NCBI GenBank assembly: GCA_013391385.1
Contig: JACBFI010000014.1
Location: 1-64,000, forward strand
DNA from: Sediminibacterium sp. Gen4
GTDB lineage: Bacteria; Bacteroidota; Bacteroidia; Chitinophagales; Chitinophagaceae
Direction: 5' to 3'
Length of the DNA stretch: 64,000 nt
Both the position numbers and the translations under genes were made by a program. The notes under the pieces were generated by a model that saw only the letters and a program-made list of their open reading frames with translations, was not told the DNA's origin and ran no database searches. Shown one piece after another: positions 33,932-42,512 of this stretch (positions within the stretch are counted from its first letter, which is position 1; each line of letters begins with the position of its first letter).

Positions 33932-34014
33932 CAATTTTGCAACACAGTTTATCGTAATTGAGCAACGAAAGTAGATTTTCTCATGTGTCAGCCCCGATGT
34001 CTATCGGGGCTTTT
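33932..34014 (+). ncRNA. Candidate small RNA between the phosphate operons
   Basis: A near-consensus -7 element (CAATTTTG, 33932-33939, one mismatch to TAnnTTTG) is followed about 50 nt later by a strong terminator hairpin on the same strand. No ORF lies between. If transcribed, the RNA would be about 72 nt (roughly 33943-34014). It is antisense in direction to both flanking genes and lies within the phosphate block. The promoter lacks a clear -33 element, so this remains a candidate. Confidence 0.35.
33991..34014 (+). terminator. Rho-independent terminator, plus strand
   Basis: GCCCCGAT pairs perfectly with ATCGGGGC (loop GTCT), followed by TTTT. No annotated plus-strand gene lies upstream, which is the main reason to suspect a small RNA. 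Confidence 0.8.
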
Positions 34015-34037
34015 GCGTGGGAGGGCTGATAGATTCC

Positions 34038-34089
34038 TACCATGGACTATCGACTATGGACCATGGACCATAGTCGATAGTCCATGGTA
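34038..34089. repeat. 52-bp near-perfect palindrome, nnCYATn heptad family
   Basis: Two 26-bp halves are inverted copies with one mismatched pair. Each half is built of 7-bp units such as CCATGGA, CTATCGA, CTATGGA. It lies 22 bp after the stop codon of the PhoR-like kinase, where it could terminate transcription. Confidence 0.9.
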
Positions 34090-34110
34090 AGAAAATATTT
34101 TCACCCTCAC

Positions 34111-35160
34111 TCACTCCCTCTTCGCATCCAACGTAAACCCAATCGTAGTTCCTACATCCAGTTTACTACGAACATGCATGGTTTGTCCGTGGGCTTCAAT
34201 GATATGTTTACAGATGGCTAGTCCGAGTCCGGTACCCCCTTTATCTCTGCTCCTACCTCGATCTGTGCGGTAAAATCGTTCGAATATCCTAGGCAAATGT
34301 TCTTCAGCAATCCCAATACCATCATCACTGAATTCAATTAATACATGTTCATCATCGGTTCGATAAATACTCGCAACAATGGTTCCATCCTGCTTACCAT
34401 ATTTCACTGCATTTTCCAACAGATTATTCATGACCTGTCTGATCTTCTCTTGATCTGCGAATACTGTGATGGGATATTCGCAACCCTTTTTTATAGAACA
34501 CTTGATATTTTTAGCAGTTGTTTTAATAGACAATGTTTCATACACTTCTTTGATCAATTCCTGGATCACGAAATTCTCTTTATACAAAGGCTGTTCCCCG
34601 CTTTCCAGTCTGGATATCTCATCCAGATCTTTTACAAGGTTCACCATGCGATCCACATTCCTGGCTGTATTTTCCAGGAAACGTTTACGTACATCAGTCG
34701 ATTCCATTGCGCCACTCAATAGCGTATCTACATATCCTTGAATAGCGAAAATGGGTGTTTTAAATTCATGCGCCAAGTTCTGTAGAAATTCTTTGCGGTA
34801 TGCTTCATTGTTCTTGAGTAATTCAATCTCTGCACTTCTTTGTTCCGCCCATTTTTCTACATCTTCTCTCACCTCATCAATTCCTTTTTGGGGTAAGATA
34901 TACTTGTAATAAGTTTCTTCTCTTTTGCTTGCTTTTGTTTGATAGATGAATTTATAGATCAACTTGATCTTGCGATAGATAAAAGACTCTAATACCGTTC
35001 TGATCAGTAAATAACTACCTAAAAAAGTCAACACCAAAGAACCCACTGCTATTTTCCAATCCGGCTCAATGATCCAAATCCCTAATGAAATAGGAATCGA
35101 CAAAATCAAAGCAGTAAATGCCGATAACTGTTGCGGAGAAAGATTCTTGGTTTTGAACAT
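34111..35160 (-). CDS. Sensor histidine kinase, PhoR-like
   Basis: The 349-residue membrane kinase has two N-terminal TM helices (about 12-30 and 36-55) with almost no periplasmic loop, as in phosphate-type PhoR. A linker leads to the H-box NLAHEFKTPI (His131). The ATPase domain has N-box NNLLENAVKYG, G1 DDGIGI and G2 GTGLGLAICKHI. It is downstream of a PhoB-like regulator on the same strand. The adjoining DUF47/Pit genes support a phosphate role, but family assignment to PhoR is by resemblance. The start at 35160 (MFKTKNLSPQQ) matches relatives better than 35166. Confidence 0.85.
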   Translation of the reverse strand: MFKTKNLSPQQLSAFTALILSIPISLGIWIIEPDWKIAVGSLVLTFLGSYLLIRTVLESFIYRKIKLIYKFIYQTKASKREETYYKYILPQKGIDEVREDVEKWAEQRSAEIELLKNNEAYRKEFLQNLAHEFKTPIFAIQGYVDTLLSGAMESTDVRKRFLENTARNVDRMVNLVKDLDEISRLESGEQPLYKENFVIQELIKEVYETLSIKTTAKNIKCSIKKGCEYPITVFADQEKIRQVMNNLLENAVKYGKQDGTIVASIYRTDDEHVLIEFSDDGIGIAEEHLPRIFERFYRTDRGRSRDKGGTGLGLAICKHIIEAHGQTMHVRSKLDVGTTIGFTLDAKRE

Positions 35161-35174
35161 TACCACTAAGGTAG

Positions 35175-35308
35175 GGAAAGAGAGAAATCAGAAATAGAGA
35201 ATAAGAAATAAGGAACAGAGGAATGAAGAATAATGAATTTTGAAATAGCTTTATACAATCACTTGTGGCCTACGGCTTGCAGCATGCAGCCAACTGCTCA
35301 CAGCTCAA
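35175..35308. repeat. Two heptad repeats between the phoB-like and phoR-like genes
   Basis: At about 35183-35245 units GAAATCA, GAAATAG, AGAATAA, GAAATAA, GGAACAG recur. At about 35265-35307 units ending in GC recur (TTGTGGC, CTACGGC, TTGCAGC, ATGCAGC, CAACTGC, TCACAGC). Both show a period of 7. The second overlaps the regulator's stop region. Confidence 0.65.
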
Positions 35309-35978
35309 ACTTATACCCCACCCCCTTCACCGTCGTAATACAATCCACTCCTAATTTCTGACGCACTTTGCGGATATGAACATCAATGGTTCTGTCGCCT
35401 ACGATTACATCGTTACCCCAGATCTGAGAAAGGATCTCATTGCGAAGGAAAACTCGTCCCGGACGAGATGCCAGCAAGTACAGCAACTCAAACTCTTTTT
35501 TTGCCAATACCACTTCCTGTTCATCAATGATAACATTGAATTTTACAGGATCAATCTGGATATTGGCGATTTTGATGGTTTTACCGGTGTCTTTTGAATT
35601 CACGCGTCTAAATAATGCGTTGACGCGACTCACCAGTACTTTCGGACTAATGGGTTTGCTCACATAATCATCCGCACCCGTTTCCAGTCCTTTAATTTGA
35701 GAGGCTTCATCGCTGAGTGCGGTAAGGAAAATGATCAAGGTATCCTGAAACAAAGGTTGTGAACGGAGTATCTGGCAAACTTCTACACCTGTTTTTTTAG
35801 GCATCATGATATCCAAAATGATCAGATCTGGATGAATTTGCTTGGCTTTTTCGATGGCTTCATTTCCATCTTTGGCGGTGTAGACCTCATACCCTTCTTT
35901 GGTGAGGTTATAAGAGATGATCTCTAATATGTCCTGCTCGTCGTCTGCAATCAAAATCTGTTTCGGCTTGCCTTCCAT
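35298..35978 (-). CDS. Response regulator, OmpR/PhoB family
   Basis: The 226-residue regulator has a receiver domain (1-120; acidic pocket ADDE, phospho-acceptor Asp56 in LIILDIMMPKK, switch Thr in IIFLTAL and Lys in YVSKPIS) and an OmpR-type winged-helix domain (about 130-226, ending TTVKGVGYKFEL). With the next kinase it forms a two-component pair that probably controls phosphate genes. PhoB binds 11-bp-phased direct repeats, the layout found before the porin at 23183. A -7 element lies at 35998-36005. Confidence 0.9.
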   Translation of the reverse strand: MEGKPKQILIADDEQDILEIISYNLTKEGYEVYTAKDGNEAIEKAKQIHPDLIILDIMMPKKTGVEVCQILRSQPLFQDTLIIFLTALSDEASQIKGLETGADDYVSKPISPKVLVSRVNALFRRVNSKDTGKTIKIANIQIDPVKFNVIIDEQEVVLAKKEFELLYLLASRPGRVFLRNEILSQIWGNDVIVGDRTIDVHIRKVRQKLGVDCITTVKGVGYKFEL

Positions 35979-35997
35979 TGTTAACCTTATGTTTACA

Positions 35998-36005
35998 CAA
36001 AATTA
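35998..36005 (-). promoter_or_regulatory. -7 element of the PhoB-like gene
   Basis: TAATTTTG on the minus strand, 19 nt upstream of the ATG. Confidence 0.5.
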
Positions 36006-36137
36006 ATTTTAAACATTGGCATAAAAGGTTTTTGGCACTATTATGTTATTGTTAACTGATTAAGCCGCTTTTAAGCTGTCTAAATGAGGGAGTTATAAGC
36101 CTTTTTATGCAAATCCTCCTATTCCATCATTTGGCAG

Positions 36138-36145
36138 TATTTTTG
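36138..36145 (+). promoter_or_regulatory. -7 element before the CHAT/separase-like gene
   Basis: TATTTTTG matches TAnnTTTG, 9 nt before the ATG at 36155. Confidence 0.5.
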
Positions 36146-36154
36146 TATAAGTGT

Positions 36155-38359
36155 ATGAGCATGAAGAAATTTTACTTGATCGTTCTGTTATGGGCTGTAT
36201 CCATCACTTCTTTTGCACAACAGGAAATGGCCATGCCGCCGATTCCTTTGATGCGTGAGGTACACCATTCGTATATCGAAACCAGTCTTCGTAATATCGC
36301 CAAACTGAGCAGTATTGCTGACACTGTTTTCCCCGTCACCAATGATCCTAAACTCAATCAGTCCATCCATAAAAGCATTCGAACCTATGTACACAATATG
36401 CGTGCGATCGTTGAATCGAGTTCGAAGCTGAGTGATAATGAAAAATATATCTGGCTAAGAGGTATCAATGATCTGCTTACCGGTTTTCAGTCTGCTTGGC
36501 AGGCCCGTATCATTCGTAATATCATGTATCCCGGACTCATCAAAGCCTTTTACGAGTGTATGCAATTGGAACTGGACGGAAGATCAATTCTTCCTATCAT
36601 TGAACAAAATGAATTGGAGATCGGCAATGTATTGATCCAAAATTATTGCTTAAAAAACAATAGCGGTATAGAAGCAGCAAAAGACGTATTGGTTTTGAAG
36701 ACCTGTCAACGTGAGCCTGATAATATCCTCAAAATCCTTACTCGTTTCCCCAATAATCGATATGCCGATAGTTTGATTACCATCAGCGCATTTCGAAATC
36801 AGGAAGAGCTCTATAATTATGCTGCTTCAACAAATGCGCTCGGACAAAAAATTCAGCAGGTACAACATCCTTTGGTGAAATTGATTGCAACATTGGCCAG
36901 GTCAAAAAATGGCAGAATGTATTTTCCTTTTTTAGATGACCTCTATCAAAATAAAATCACCATCAATCAAATTGCGCCAATATTGAACAATGAGTCTTCT
37001 GATAACTATTATAAATTATTGGTGAAAACCCGGATAGGCTATGCTGAAAGAATGAGGAAAGGAGACACACCTATGGCTGCCAAAACCTTGGTGGGTAAGC
37101 TTCGTAGTAAAGCTGTAGAACTTTATATTAATGAAATCAATGCTTTACATGATGAATCAAATCCTAATATTCGCTTTAAGAAAATAGATTCATTAAATCC
37201 ACAGGAACTCTATTATTTAGCCGTATTGGGAGAAGAGGAAATTTATACTTCCAGTTTTGTATCAGGCGTGTATCCACGCATTTTTGCACGCTTTAAAAAT
37301 GGAGATGCTGATTCACTCTTACAAACATTGCATTATGATTTTTATCGTAAGTTTTTAAAAATGTCGGCAGCTTATAATACACTTGATGATTTTTTGAAAC
37401 GCATGAGTAAGCCTGCTGCTCAAAAACTAGTACGGAATTTTGTTAATGGATTAGAGAAAACCGGCTCATTGGAAGATGCTGTTGATGTAGCTGATTCTTA
37501 TGCCAGTATTTACAATAAAGATATCCGCAAACTCATACTATCGCAGGTACAACAAAATCTTCGAAGCAGTAAAACACAGCAAGATAAAAGAGGAGAAGTG
37601 ATTTATCATTTACTCAATACTATTTTCGTTTCTGCAGATTCATCCGGTAAAACAAATCTTTCTGCATCTCTTGGCATTAACACGGTATACAATATGCCAT
37701 TAAAGGAATTACAGAATGCATCAGGAAGAATCATCATTCAGCAATATGCTTATGGCGACAAAGATGCAGAAAGTTACTTTGGTGCTTTTTTGGCTCGTTT
37801 TAGCAATAGCAATTGGCGTATTGTGCGAAAACCTTATTGGGTAGAGATCAATTCTGCGCGTGGCACACCTGTAACCATCTATGCAAACCTCCCACTGGAT
37901 GAAACCAAAGACCTGGATGCAATGGCACAAGACAGTCTCAACTATTATTTAGAAACAAATGGGCTACAACCAACCATGGTCATCCATCGCGGACACAGCT
38001 ATTATCTCCAACAAACCATTGATCAACTGGCACCTTCTGCCAAAGTTGTCCTACTGGGTAGTTGCGGAGGCTATCAAAAACTGAACTTGGTATTGGATAT
38101 TTGTCCAAGCGCCCATATCATATCATCCAAACAAGTAGCAGCCGGTGTACTCAATCAAGCTTTGATCGATGCTATTACTGACCAAATCAGACTGAATAAA
38201 GATCTGGTGTGGGAAGAGATCTGGCAAAAACTTCAGAACCGCGTAACCGGCGGGTACAAAGAAAAGTTTGAAGACTATATTCCACCACACAAAAACCTAG
38301 GTGCCATTTTCATCATGGCCTTTAATAAGGCTATGGAAAATGGAAGCGGGTTAAACTAA
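36155..38359 (+). CDS. Exported protein with putative clan CD (CHAT/separase-like) cysteine protease domain
   Basis: The 734-residue product has a signal peptide (MKKFYLIVLLWAVSITSFAQQ; start 36155 or 36161). The first 540 residues are mostly helical and show no motif I know. Near the C-terminus there is MVIHRGHSYYL (His613), a helix, then AKVVLLGSCGGYQKL (Cys637). A Gly-His followed about 25 residues later by a hydrophobic strand ending in Gly-(Ser)-Cys is the dyad pattern of clan CD peptidases, closest in spacing to separase. A loop AHIISSKQVAAGVLNQAL follows, as in CHAT domains. Protease activity is inferred. The end overlaps the convergent MBL gene by 9 bp. Confidence 0.6.
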   Translation: MSMKKFYLIVLLWAVSITSFAQQEMAMPPIPLMREVHHSYIETSLRNIAKLSSIADTVFPVTNDPKLNQSIHKSIRTYVHNMRAIVESSSKLSDNEKYIWLRGINDLLTGFQSAWQARIIRNIMYPGLIKAFYECMQLELDGRSILPIIEQNELEIGNVLIQNYCLKNNSGIEAAKDVLVLKTCQREPDNILKILTRFPNNRYADSLITISAFRNQEELYNYAASTNALGQKIQQVQHPLVKLIATLARSKNGRMYFPFLDDLYQNKITINQIAPILNNESSDNYYKLLVKTRIGYAERMRKGDTPMAAKTLVGKLRSKAVELYINEINALHDESNPNIRFKKIDSLNPQELYYLAVLGEEEIYTSSFVSGVYPRIFARFKNGDADSLLQTLHYDFYRKFLKMSAAYNTLDDFLKRMSKPAAQKLVRNFVNGLEKTGSLEDAVDVADSYASIYNKDIRKLILSQVQQNLRSSKTQQDKRGEVIYHLLNTIFVSADSSGKTNLSASLGINTVYNMPLKELQNASGRIIIQQYAYGDKDAESYFGAFLARFSNSNWRIVRKPYWVEINSARGTPVTIYANLPLDETKDLDAMAQDSLNYYLETNGLQPTMVIHRGHSYYLQQTIDQLAPSAKVVLLGSCGGYQKLNLVLDICPSAHIISSKQVAAGVLNQALIDAITDQIRLNKDLVWEEIWQKLQNRVTGGYKEKFEDYIPPHKNLGAIFIMAFNKAMENGSGLN

Positions 38360-38989
38360 AAATGGATTGTTTCTTTTTTCATAACCGATAGTGGTGGTGA
38401 TACCATGACCTGGAAATACTTTGACCTCATCCGGTAATACCCATAATTTCTCCCGAATACTATTAAGCAAGGTTTGATGGTCTCCACCCGGCAGGTCGGT
38501 TCTGCCAATACTTTGATGGAACAATACATCTCCCCCAATCAATAATTGTTGTTCTTGATGGTAAAAACAGATGCTTCCCGGCGAGTGTCCGGGTGCCCAA
38601 ATCACCTGCAAAGCATCATTTCCCAGTTTCACGGTATCTCCTTCCTGAAGAAAGTGTAAGGGGCCATCATAATTTTCAAAAGGAAGCCCCCAACGTTCTC
38701 CGGAACGCGGAGCATGAGCTAATACCTGTTCTTCCAAGGGATGTAAATAAAGTTCTAGATTGAACTCATCATACACCCATTTGTTACCAAAAACATGGTC
38801 TAAATGACAATGCGTATTGAGCAACTGAACAGGATCCAGCTTCGTATCTTTTATAAAGTTTTTTAACGTTTCCTGTTCAGCGGAAAAGTAACAACCGGGA
38901 TCAATTATGATAGCTTTGCCTTGTTCATTATAAAGCACATAGGTGTTTTCCTGAACAGGGCTGAAAATAAAGGCCTTTACCTTGAGCAT
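38351..38989 (-). CDS. MBL-fold metallohydrolase, glyoxalase II-like
   Basis: The 212-residue cytosolic hydrolase has the metal motif THCHLDH (about 59-65) and further ligands in APGHSPGSICFYH, GGDVLF and FPGHGITTTIG. It resembles YcbL/hydroxyacylglutathione hydrolase-type enzymes lacking the C-terminal glutathione domain. The substrate is probably a thioester or similar but is not fixed. The stop overlaps the convergent gene by 9 bp. It is transcribed away from the TolB/barrel gene. Confidence 0.88.
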   Translation of the reverse strand: MLKVKAFIFSPVQENTYVLYNEQGKAIIIDPGCYFSAEQETLKNFIKDTKLDPVQLLNTHCHLDHVFGNKWVYDEFNLELYLHPLEEQVLAHAPRSGERWGLPFENYDGPLHFLQEGDTVKLGNDALQVIWAPGHSPGSICFYHQEQQLLIGGDVLFHQSIGRTDLPGGDHQTLLNSIREKLWVLPDEVKVFPGHGITTTIGYEKRNNPFLV

Positions 38990-39050
38990 AGCGTTTTTTA
39001 TGAAGGTTTTACAGGGTAATTGACTAATTTTAAAACACTAAAGTTCGGAT

Positions 39051-42000
39051 ATGCAATTGAATCGAATGATGAAAGGATGGGTTTTGGCCATTTTTTTATT
39101 TCCAGTCCTTTCCATGGCCCAGGTAAACTCAGTTGAATTTGGGAAAAACAGGGTACAACATAAAAAACTGATATGGAAGTTCTATCAGTCGCCCAATTTT
39201 AATACATACACCAGTCAAGGTGGTGTAGAACTAGGAAAATTTGCCGCACAAGTTGCCGAAGAAGAGCTTCGTTCATTGGAAAATTTTATTGAATATTCCT
39301 TACAACGTCGTGCTAATATCGTTGTGTACAATAATTACAATGATTATAAAAGTAGCAATATCGGTTTGGGTATCGATTGGCAGAATTCGGGCGGACTTAC
39401 CAAACTGGTGAACAATAAAATTGTCGTGTATTTTGATGGTAACCATGCCAACCTGAAGCGACAAATCAGAGAAGGCATTGCCAAGGTATTGACTGATAAT
39501 TTATTGTTTGGAGACGATATTGGCGAATTTGCCAGTAATCAGGCATTGTTGGATTTACCGAAATGGTTGGTTGATGGATATGTTTCCTATGCTGCTGAAC
39601 CATGGAGTACCACCAAAGATGATGAACTTAAAAGTGCTATACTCAGTGGCACTTATCGTTCCTTTTATCAATTTGCTTTTGAAAAGCCCATTCTTGCTGG
39701 GCACTCATTCTGGCAATATATCGGTGAAAAATACCGCAAAGAAAATATCACATACTTATTATACCTCGCACGTATTTATAAAAACCTGAATCAGGCTTGT
39801 ATGCGTGTATGCAAAAAGAAATTCAAGGAAGTACTGGAAGATTTCATGCAATTTCAACAAGAGCGTTATTCGAGAGATATTCGTCAGAGAAGAAATGCAC
39901 CCAGAGGACAACTGAATGTTTCTGAAGAAGTAACCAAAAAAGATTTCATTCGCTTTCAAGCCAATCCAAATCCACGCAGCACAACCTACGCCGTAGTAGA
40001 ATTCAACAAAGGAATTTATTGCGTGAAACTGATGGAGAATTTTTATGATGGCAAAATATTGTTGAAAAGTGGCGTAAGAACCAATCAGGGTGATATCAAT
40101 CCCAATTATCCGATTCTGGCATGGGACGGAAAAGGCACTCGTTTATTGGTTGCTTATTGGGAAGATGGCAAAATCAAAATGTTTGTATATGATCTGATTG
40201 CACGCATCAAAAGATACAAGCAGGAAATTGAAGGTGTAGATCAGATACTGGATGCAAGTTTTATGCTGGATGCCAACTCACTTATTTTCAGTGCTGTGAA
40301 AAATGGACATAGTGATATCTTTACTTATAAGATCGAACAAAATAAACTGGAGCAGATCACAGATGATGTGTACGATGATTTGAACCCCACTTTTGTTTCT
40401 TTCCCCAATCGCTCAGGAATCATCTTTAGTTCAAACAGACCTTCCCCTGTTGCGCCCAATGCCGATACCGTACTGCCCAGTAACTATCGATTTAATGTAT
40501 TCATGGTGGATATCCTGAATACCAGCAAACAAAAACAGATTACCCAATTAACGAATTTGAAATATGGTAATGCATCTTATCCAATGCAATACAATACCAA
40601 TCACTTCACATTTGTAGCAGATGAGAATGGTATAGGTAATCGTTGGGCCGGTTTCTTTTCTACCAAACGAGATGGATTGGATACTTTATATTATATCGGT
40701 GAAGAATTGTTGAGAAATCCTTCTCCTAAAGAATTCGACTCAACATTACGCGCATGGCAAAAAGATGAACCGGACAGTGTTAGTTATTTCCAAGTATATA
40801 AAGACTCTACCTATACCTTCCCCATCACGAATTATCAAAGCTCCTTACTCGAAACCAGAATTGCGGGTGATAACGGGCAAGTAAGTGAGGTAAGAAGAGA
40901 AGGTGATTTTAAATTCTTGTATAAACTGCGTGTAGATGAACAGGCTTTGAATAAGCGAAATGTCAATAGCCGACCTACAGAATACATGAAACGAATCATG
41001 GATGAGAAAAAAGCAGTAGATGGTAAAGCGATCATTTATAACAACGGTGTTGCCACCAATGACACTACCAACCGTGCTTCGAAAGACTTTTTCCAAAATG
41101 AGTTTGCGAATGAAAAACCAGACAGTTCACGCAGGTATGATACTGAAGTGATTACACAAAAGAAATCTGTTTTAGAAAGATCGCGTCTGTATGATTACAG
41201 TTTAAAATTCAGCAGTGATTATATCCTTAGTGGATTTACCAATAATGTACTTGTCAACAGGTATCAGCCTTATGCAGGAGGTTCAGGACCTATTCAACTG
41301 AACAATGGTAATGATTTCAATTTCACCTTCCGTGTGGGCGTGAGTGATTTATTTGAAGACCAGAAATTTGTAGGGGGCTTCCGATTTGGAACCAACTTGA
41401 GTGATAAAGATGTATTCTTCTCTTATCAAAATTTGCGTAAACGTTTTGATTGGGGAATGACTTACTACAGAAGTAATGTTACCAACTTCTTCAACACACC
41501 TTTCAACAGTATGTTGATTACAAACCTGTATCAGGGTAATATCACTTATCCTTTCAATGAAGTGAAGAGTTTGCGCGCTACTGTTGCATTGAGAACAGAT
41601 CGTGGCATCCTTCGTTCGTTTGATAATGCCAGTGGTTCACCGGATCCGGGTGCATTGGCATTCCAGGATACGATCAGCAGGTATATTGTTTCCAGAATTG
41701 AATATGTACACGATAATACCATTAATCCAACACAGAATATTTGGAATGGCTTGCGCTATAAAGTCTATTTCGATGTAAATATGCCAACTTTCAAAACTGC
41801 TTTGAACAATGGAAAAGGCACATTCAATTTCGGTTTTGATGGACGCTACTATCATAAAATCTATCGCAATTTCATTTGGGCCGGACGTGCCGCTGCTGAT
41901 TTCTCATGGGGTGGACAAAAACTCATTTACTACCTCGGTGGTGTGGATGGATGGATTGGACCTAAGTTCAATAATCAAAATACACCGGCACCGGATCAGT

Positions 42001-42422
42001 CTTATGCTTTCCAGTCTTTGGCTGTGAATATGCGTGGCTACAGACAGAATATTGCCAATGGTAATAATGCATTTGTGATCAACAGTGAGTTTAGATTTCC
42101 ACTGTTCTCTACACTCATTAACCGACCCATCAATAATGCTTTCCTGAGAAACTTCCAATTGGTTCAATTCCTGGATTTAGGAACTGCGTGGAATGGTAAA
42201 TACAATGGTATTAAACGTCCGGGTGATGTTATCAGTGACCCTAACTCACCTGTGATCGTTCGTATTGATGCAGGTGGACTCGGCCCATTTGCCGGTGGTT
42301 ATGGATTTGGTGCTCGTAGTACCTTGTTGGGCTATTTCATGAAGTTTGATGCAGGCTGGCCGATGAAGGGCATATTTAAGGGAGCGCCGGTTTACTATTT
42401 TGCAATAGGATTTGACTTTTAA
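39051..42422 (+). CDS. TolB-like propeller and outer-membrane barrel fusion (Bacteroidota 'Tol' family)
   Basis: The 1123-residue exported protein has a signal peptide (ending LFPVLSMAQ). Residues about 30-240 resemble a peptidase MA-like domain, including LPKWLVDGYVSYAAE, but where HExxH would stand the sequence is IREGIAKVLTDNLL, so it should be inactive. Residues about 300-620 contain PD40/WD40-like repeats (DANSLIFSAVKNGHSDIF, GIIFSSNRPS). From about 720 the pattern is an outer-membrane beta barrel ending YYFAIGFDF with terminal Phe. I infer an outer-membrane protein with a periplasmic propeller; its role is unknown. Confidence 0.75.
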   Translation: MQLNRMMKGWVLAIFLFPVLSMAQVNSVEFGKNRVQHKKLIWKFYQSPNFNTYTSQGGVELGKFAAQVAEEELRSLENFIEYSLQRRANIVVYNNYNDYKSSNIGLGIDWQNSGGLTKLVNNKIVVYFDGNHANLKRQIREGIAKVLTDNLLFGDDIGEFASNQALLDLPKWLVDGYVSYAAEPWSTTKDDELKSAILSGTYRSFYQFAFEKPILAGHSFWQYIGEKYRKENITYLLYLARIYKNLNQACMRVCKKKFKEVLEDFMQFQQERYSRDIRQRRNAPRGQLNVSEEVTKKDFIRFQANPNPRSTTYAVVEFNKGIYCVKLMENFYDGKILLKSGVRTNQGDINPNYPILAWDGKGTRLLVAYWEDGKIKMFVYDLIARIKRYKQEIEGVDQILDASFMLDANSLIFSAVKNGHSDIFTYKIEQNKLEQITDDVYDDLNPTFVSFPNRSGIIFSSNRPSPVAPNADTVLPSNYRFNVFMVDILNTSKQKQITQLTNLKYGNASYPMQYNTNHFTFVADENGIGNRWAGFFSTKRDGLDTLYYIGEELLRNPSPKEFDSTLRAWQKDEPDSVSYFQVYKDSTYTFPITNYQSSLLETRIAGDNGQVSEVRREGDFKFLYKLRVDEQALNKRNVNSRPTEYMKRIMDEKKAVDGKAIIYNNGVATNDTTNRASKDFFQNEFANEKPDSSRRYDTEVITQKKSVLERSRLYDYSLKFSSDYILSGFTNNVLVNRYQPYAGGSGPIQLNNGNDFNFTFRVGVSDLFEDQKFVGGFRFGTNLSDKDVFFSYQNLRKRFDWGMTYYRSNVTNFFNTPFNSMLITNLYQGNITYPFNEVKSLRATVALRTDRGILRSFDNASGSPDPGALAFQDTISRYIVSRIEYVHDNTINPTQNIWNGLRYKVYFDVNMPTFKTALNNGKGTFNFGFDGRYYHKIYRNFIWAGRAAADFSWGGQKLIYYLGGVDGWIGPKFNNQNTPAPDQSYAFQSLAVNMRGYRQNIANGNNAFVINSEFRFPLFSTLINRPINNAFLRNFQLVQFLDLGTAWNGKYNGIKRPGDVISDPNSPVIVRIDAGGLGPFAGGYGFGARSTLLGYFMKFDAGWPMKGIFKGAPVYYFAIGFDF

Positions 42423-42423
42423 A

Positions 42424-42512
42424 GTTTGATTTCTTGATCTTTGATTTCTTGATTGAAGAAGAAGTTTATGTACAAATCAAAAAATCAAAGATCAAGAAAT
42501 CAAAGATCAAAC
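42424..42512. repeat. Inverted heptad-type repeat between convergent genes
   Basis: Words TTGATTTC, TTGATCT face GATCAAG, AAATCAAAG around a short centre. It starts next to the barrel gene's TAA and its right end forms the TGA stop of nth. It is likely a bidirectional terminator. Confidence 0.8.

Noticed and set aside
34038-34089. Transposon end or attachment site
   Set aside because: No transposase or integrase, no target duplication and no size change; the palindrome fits the heptad family.
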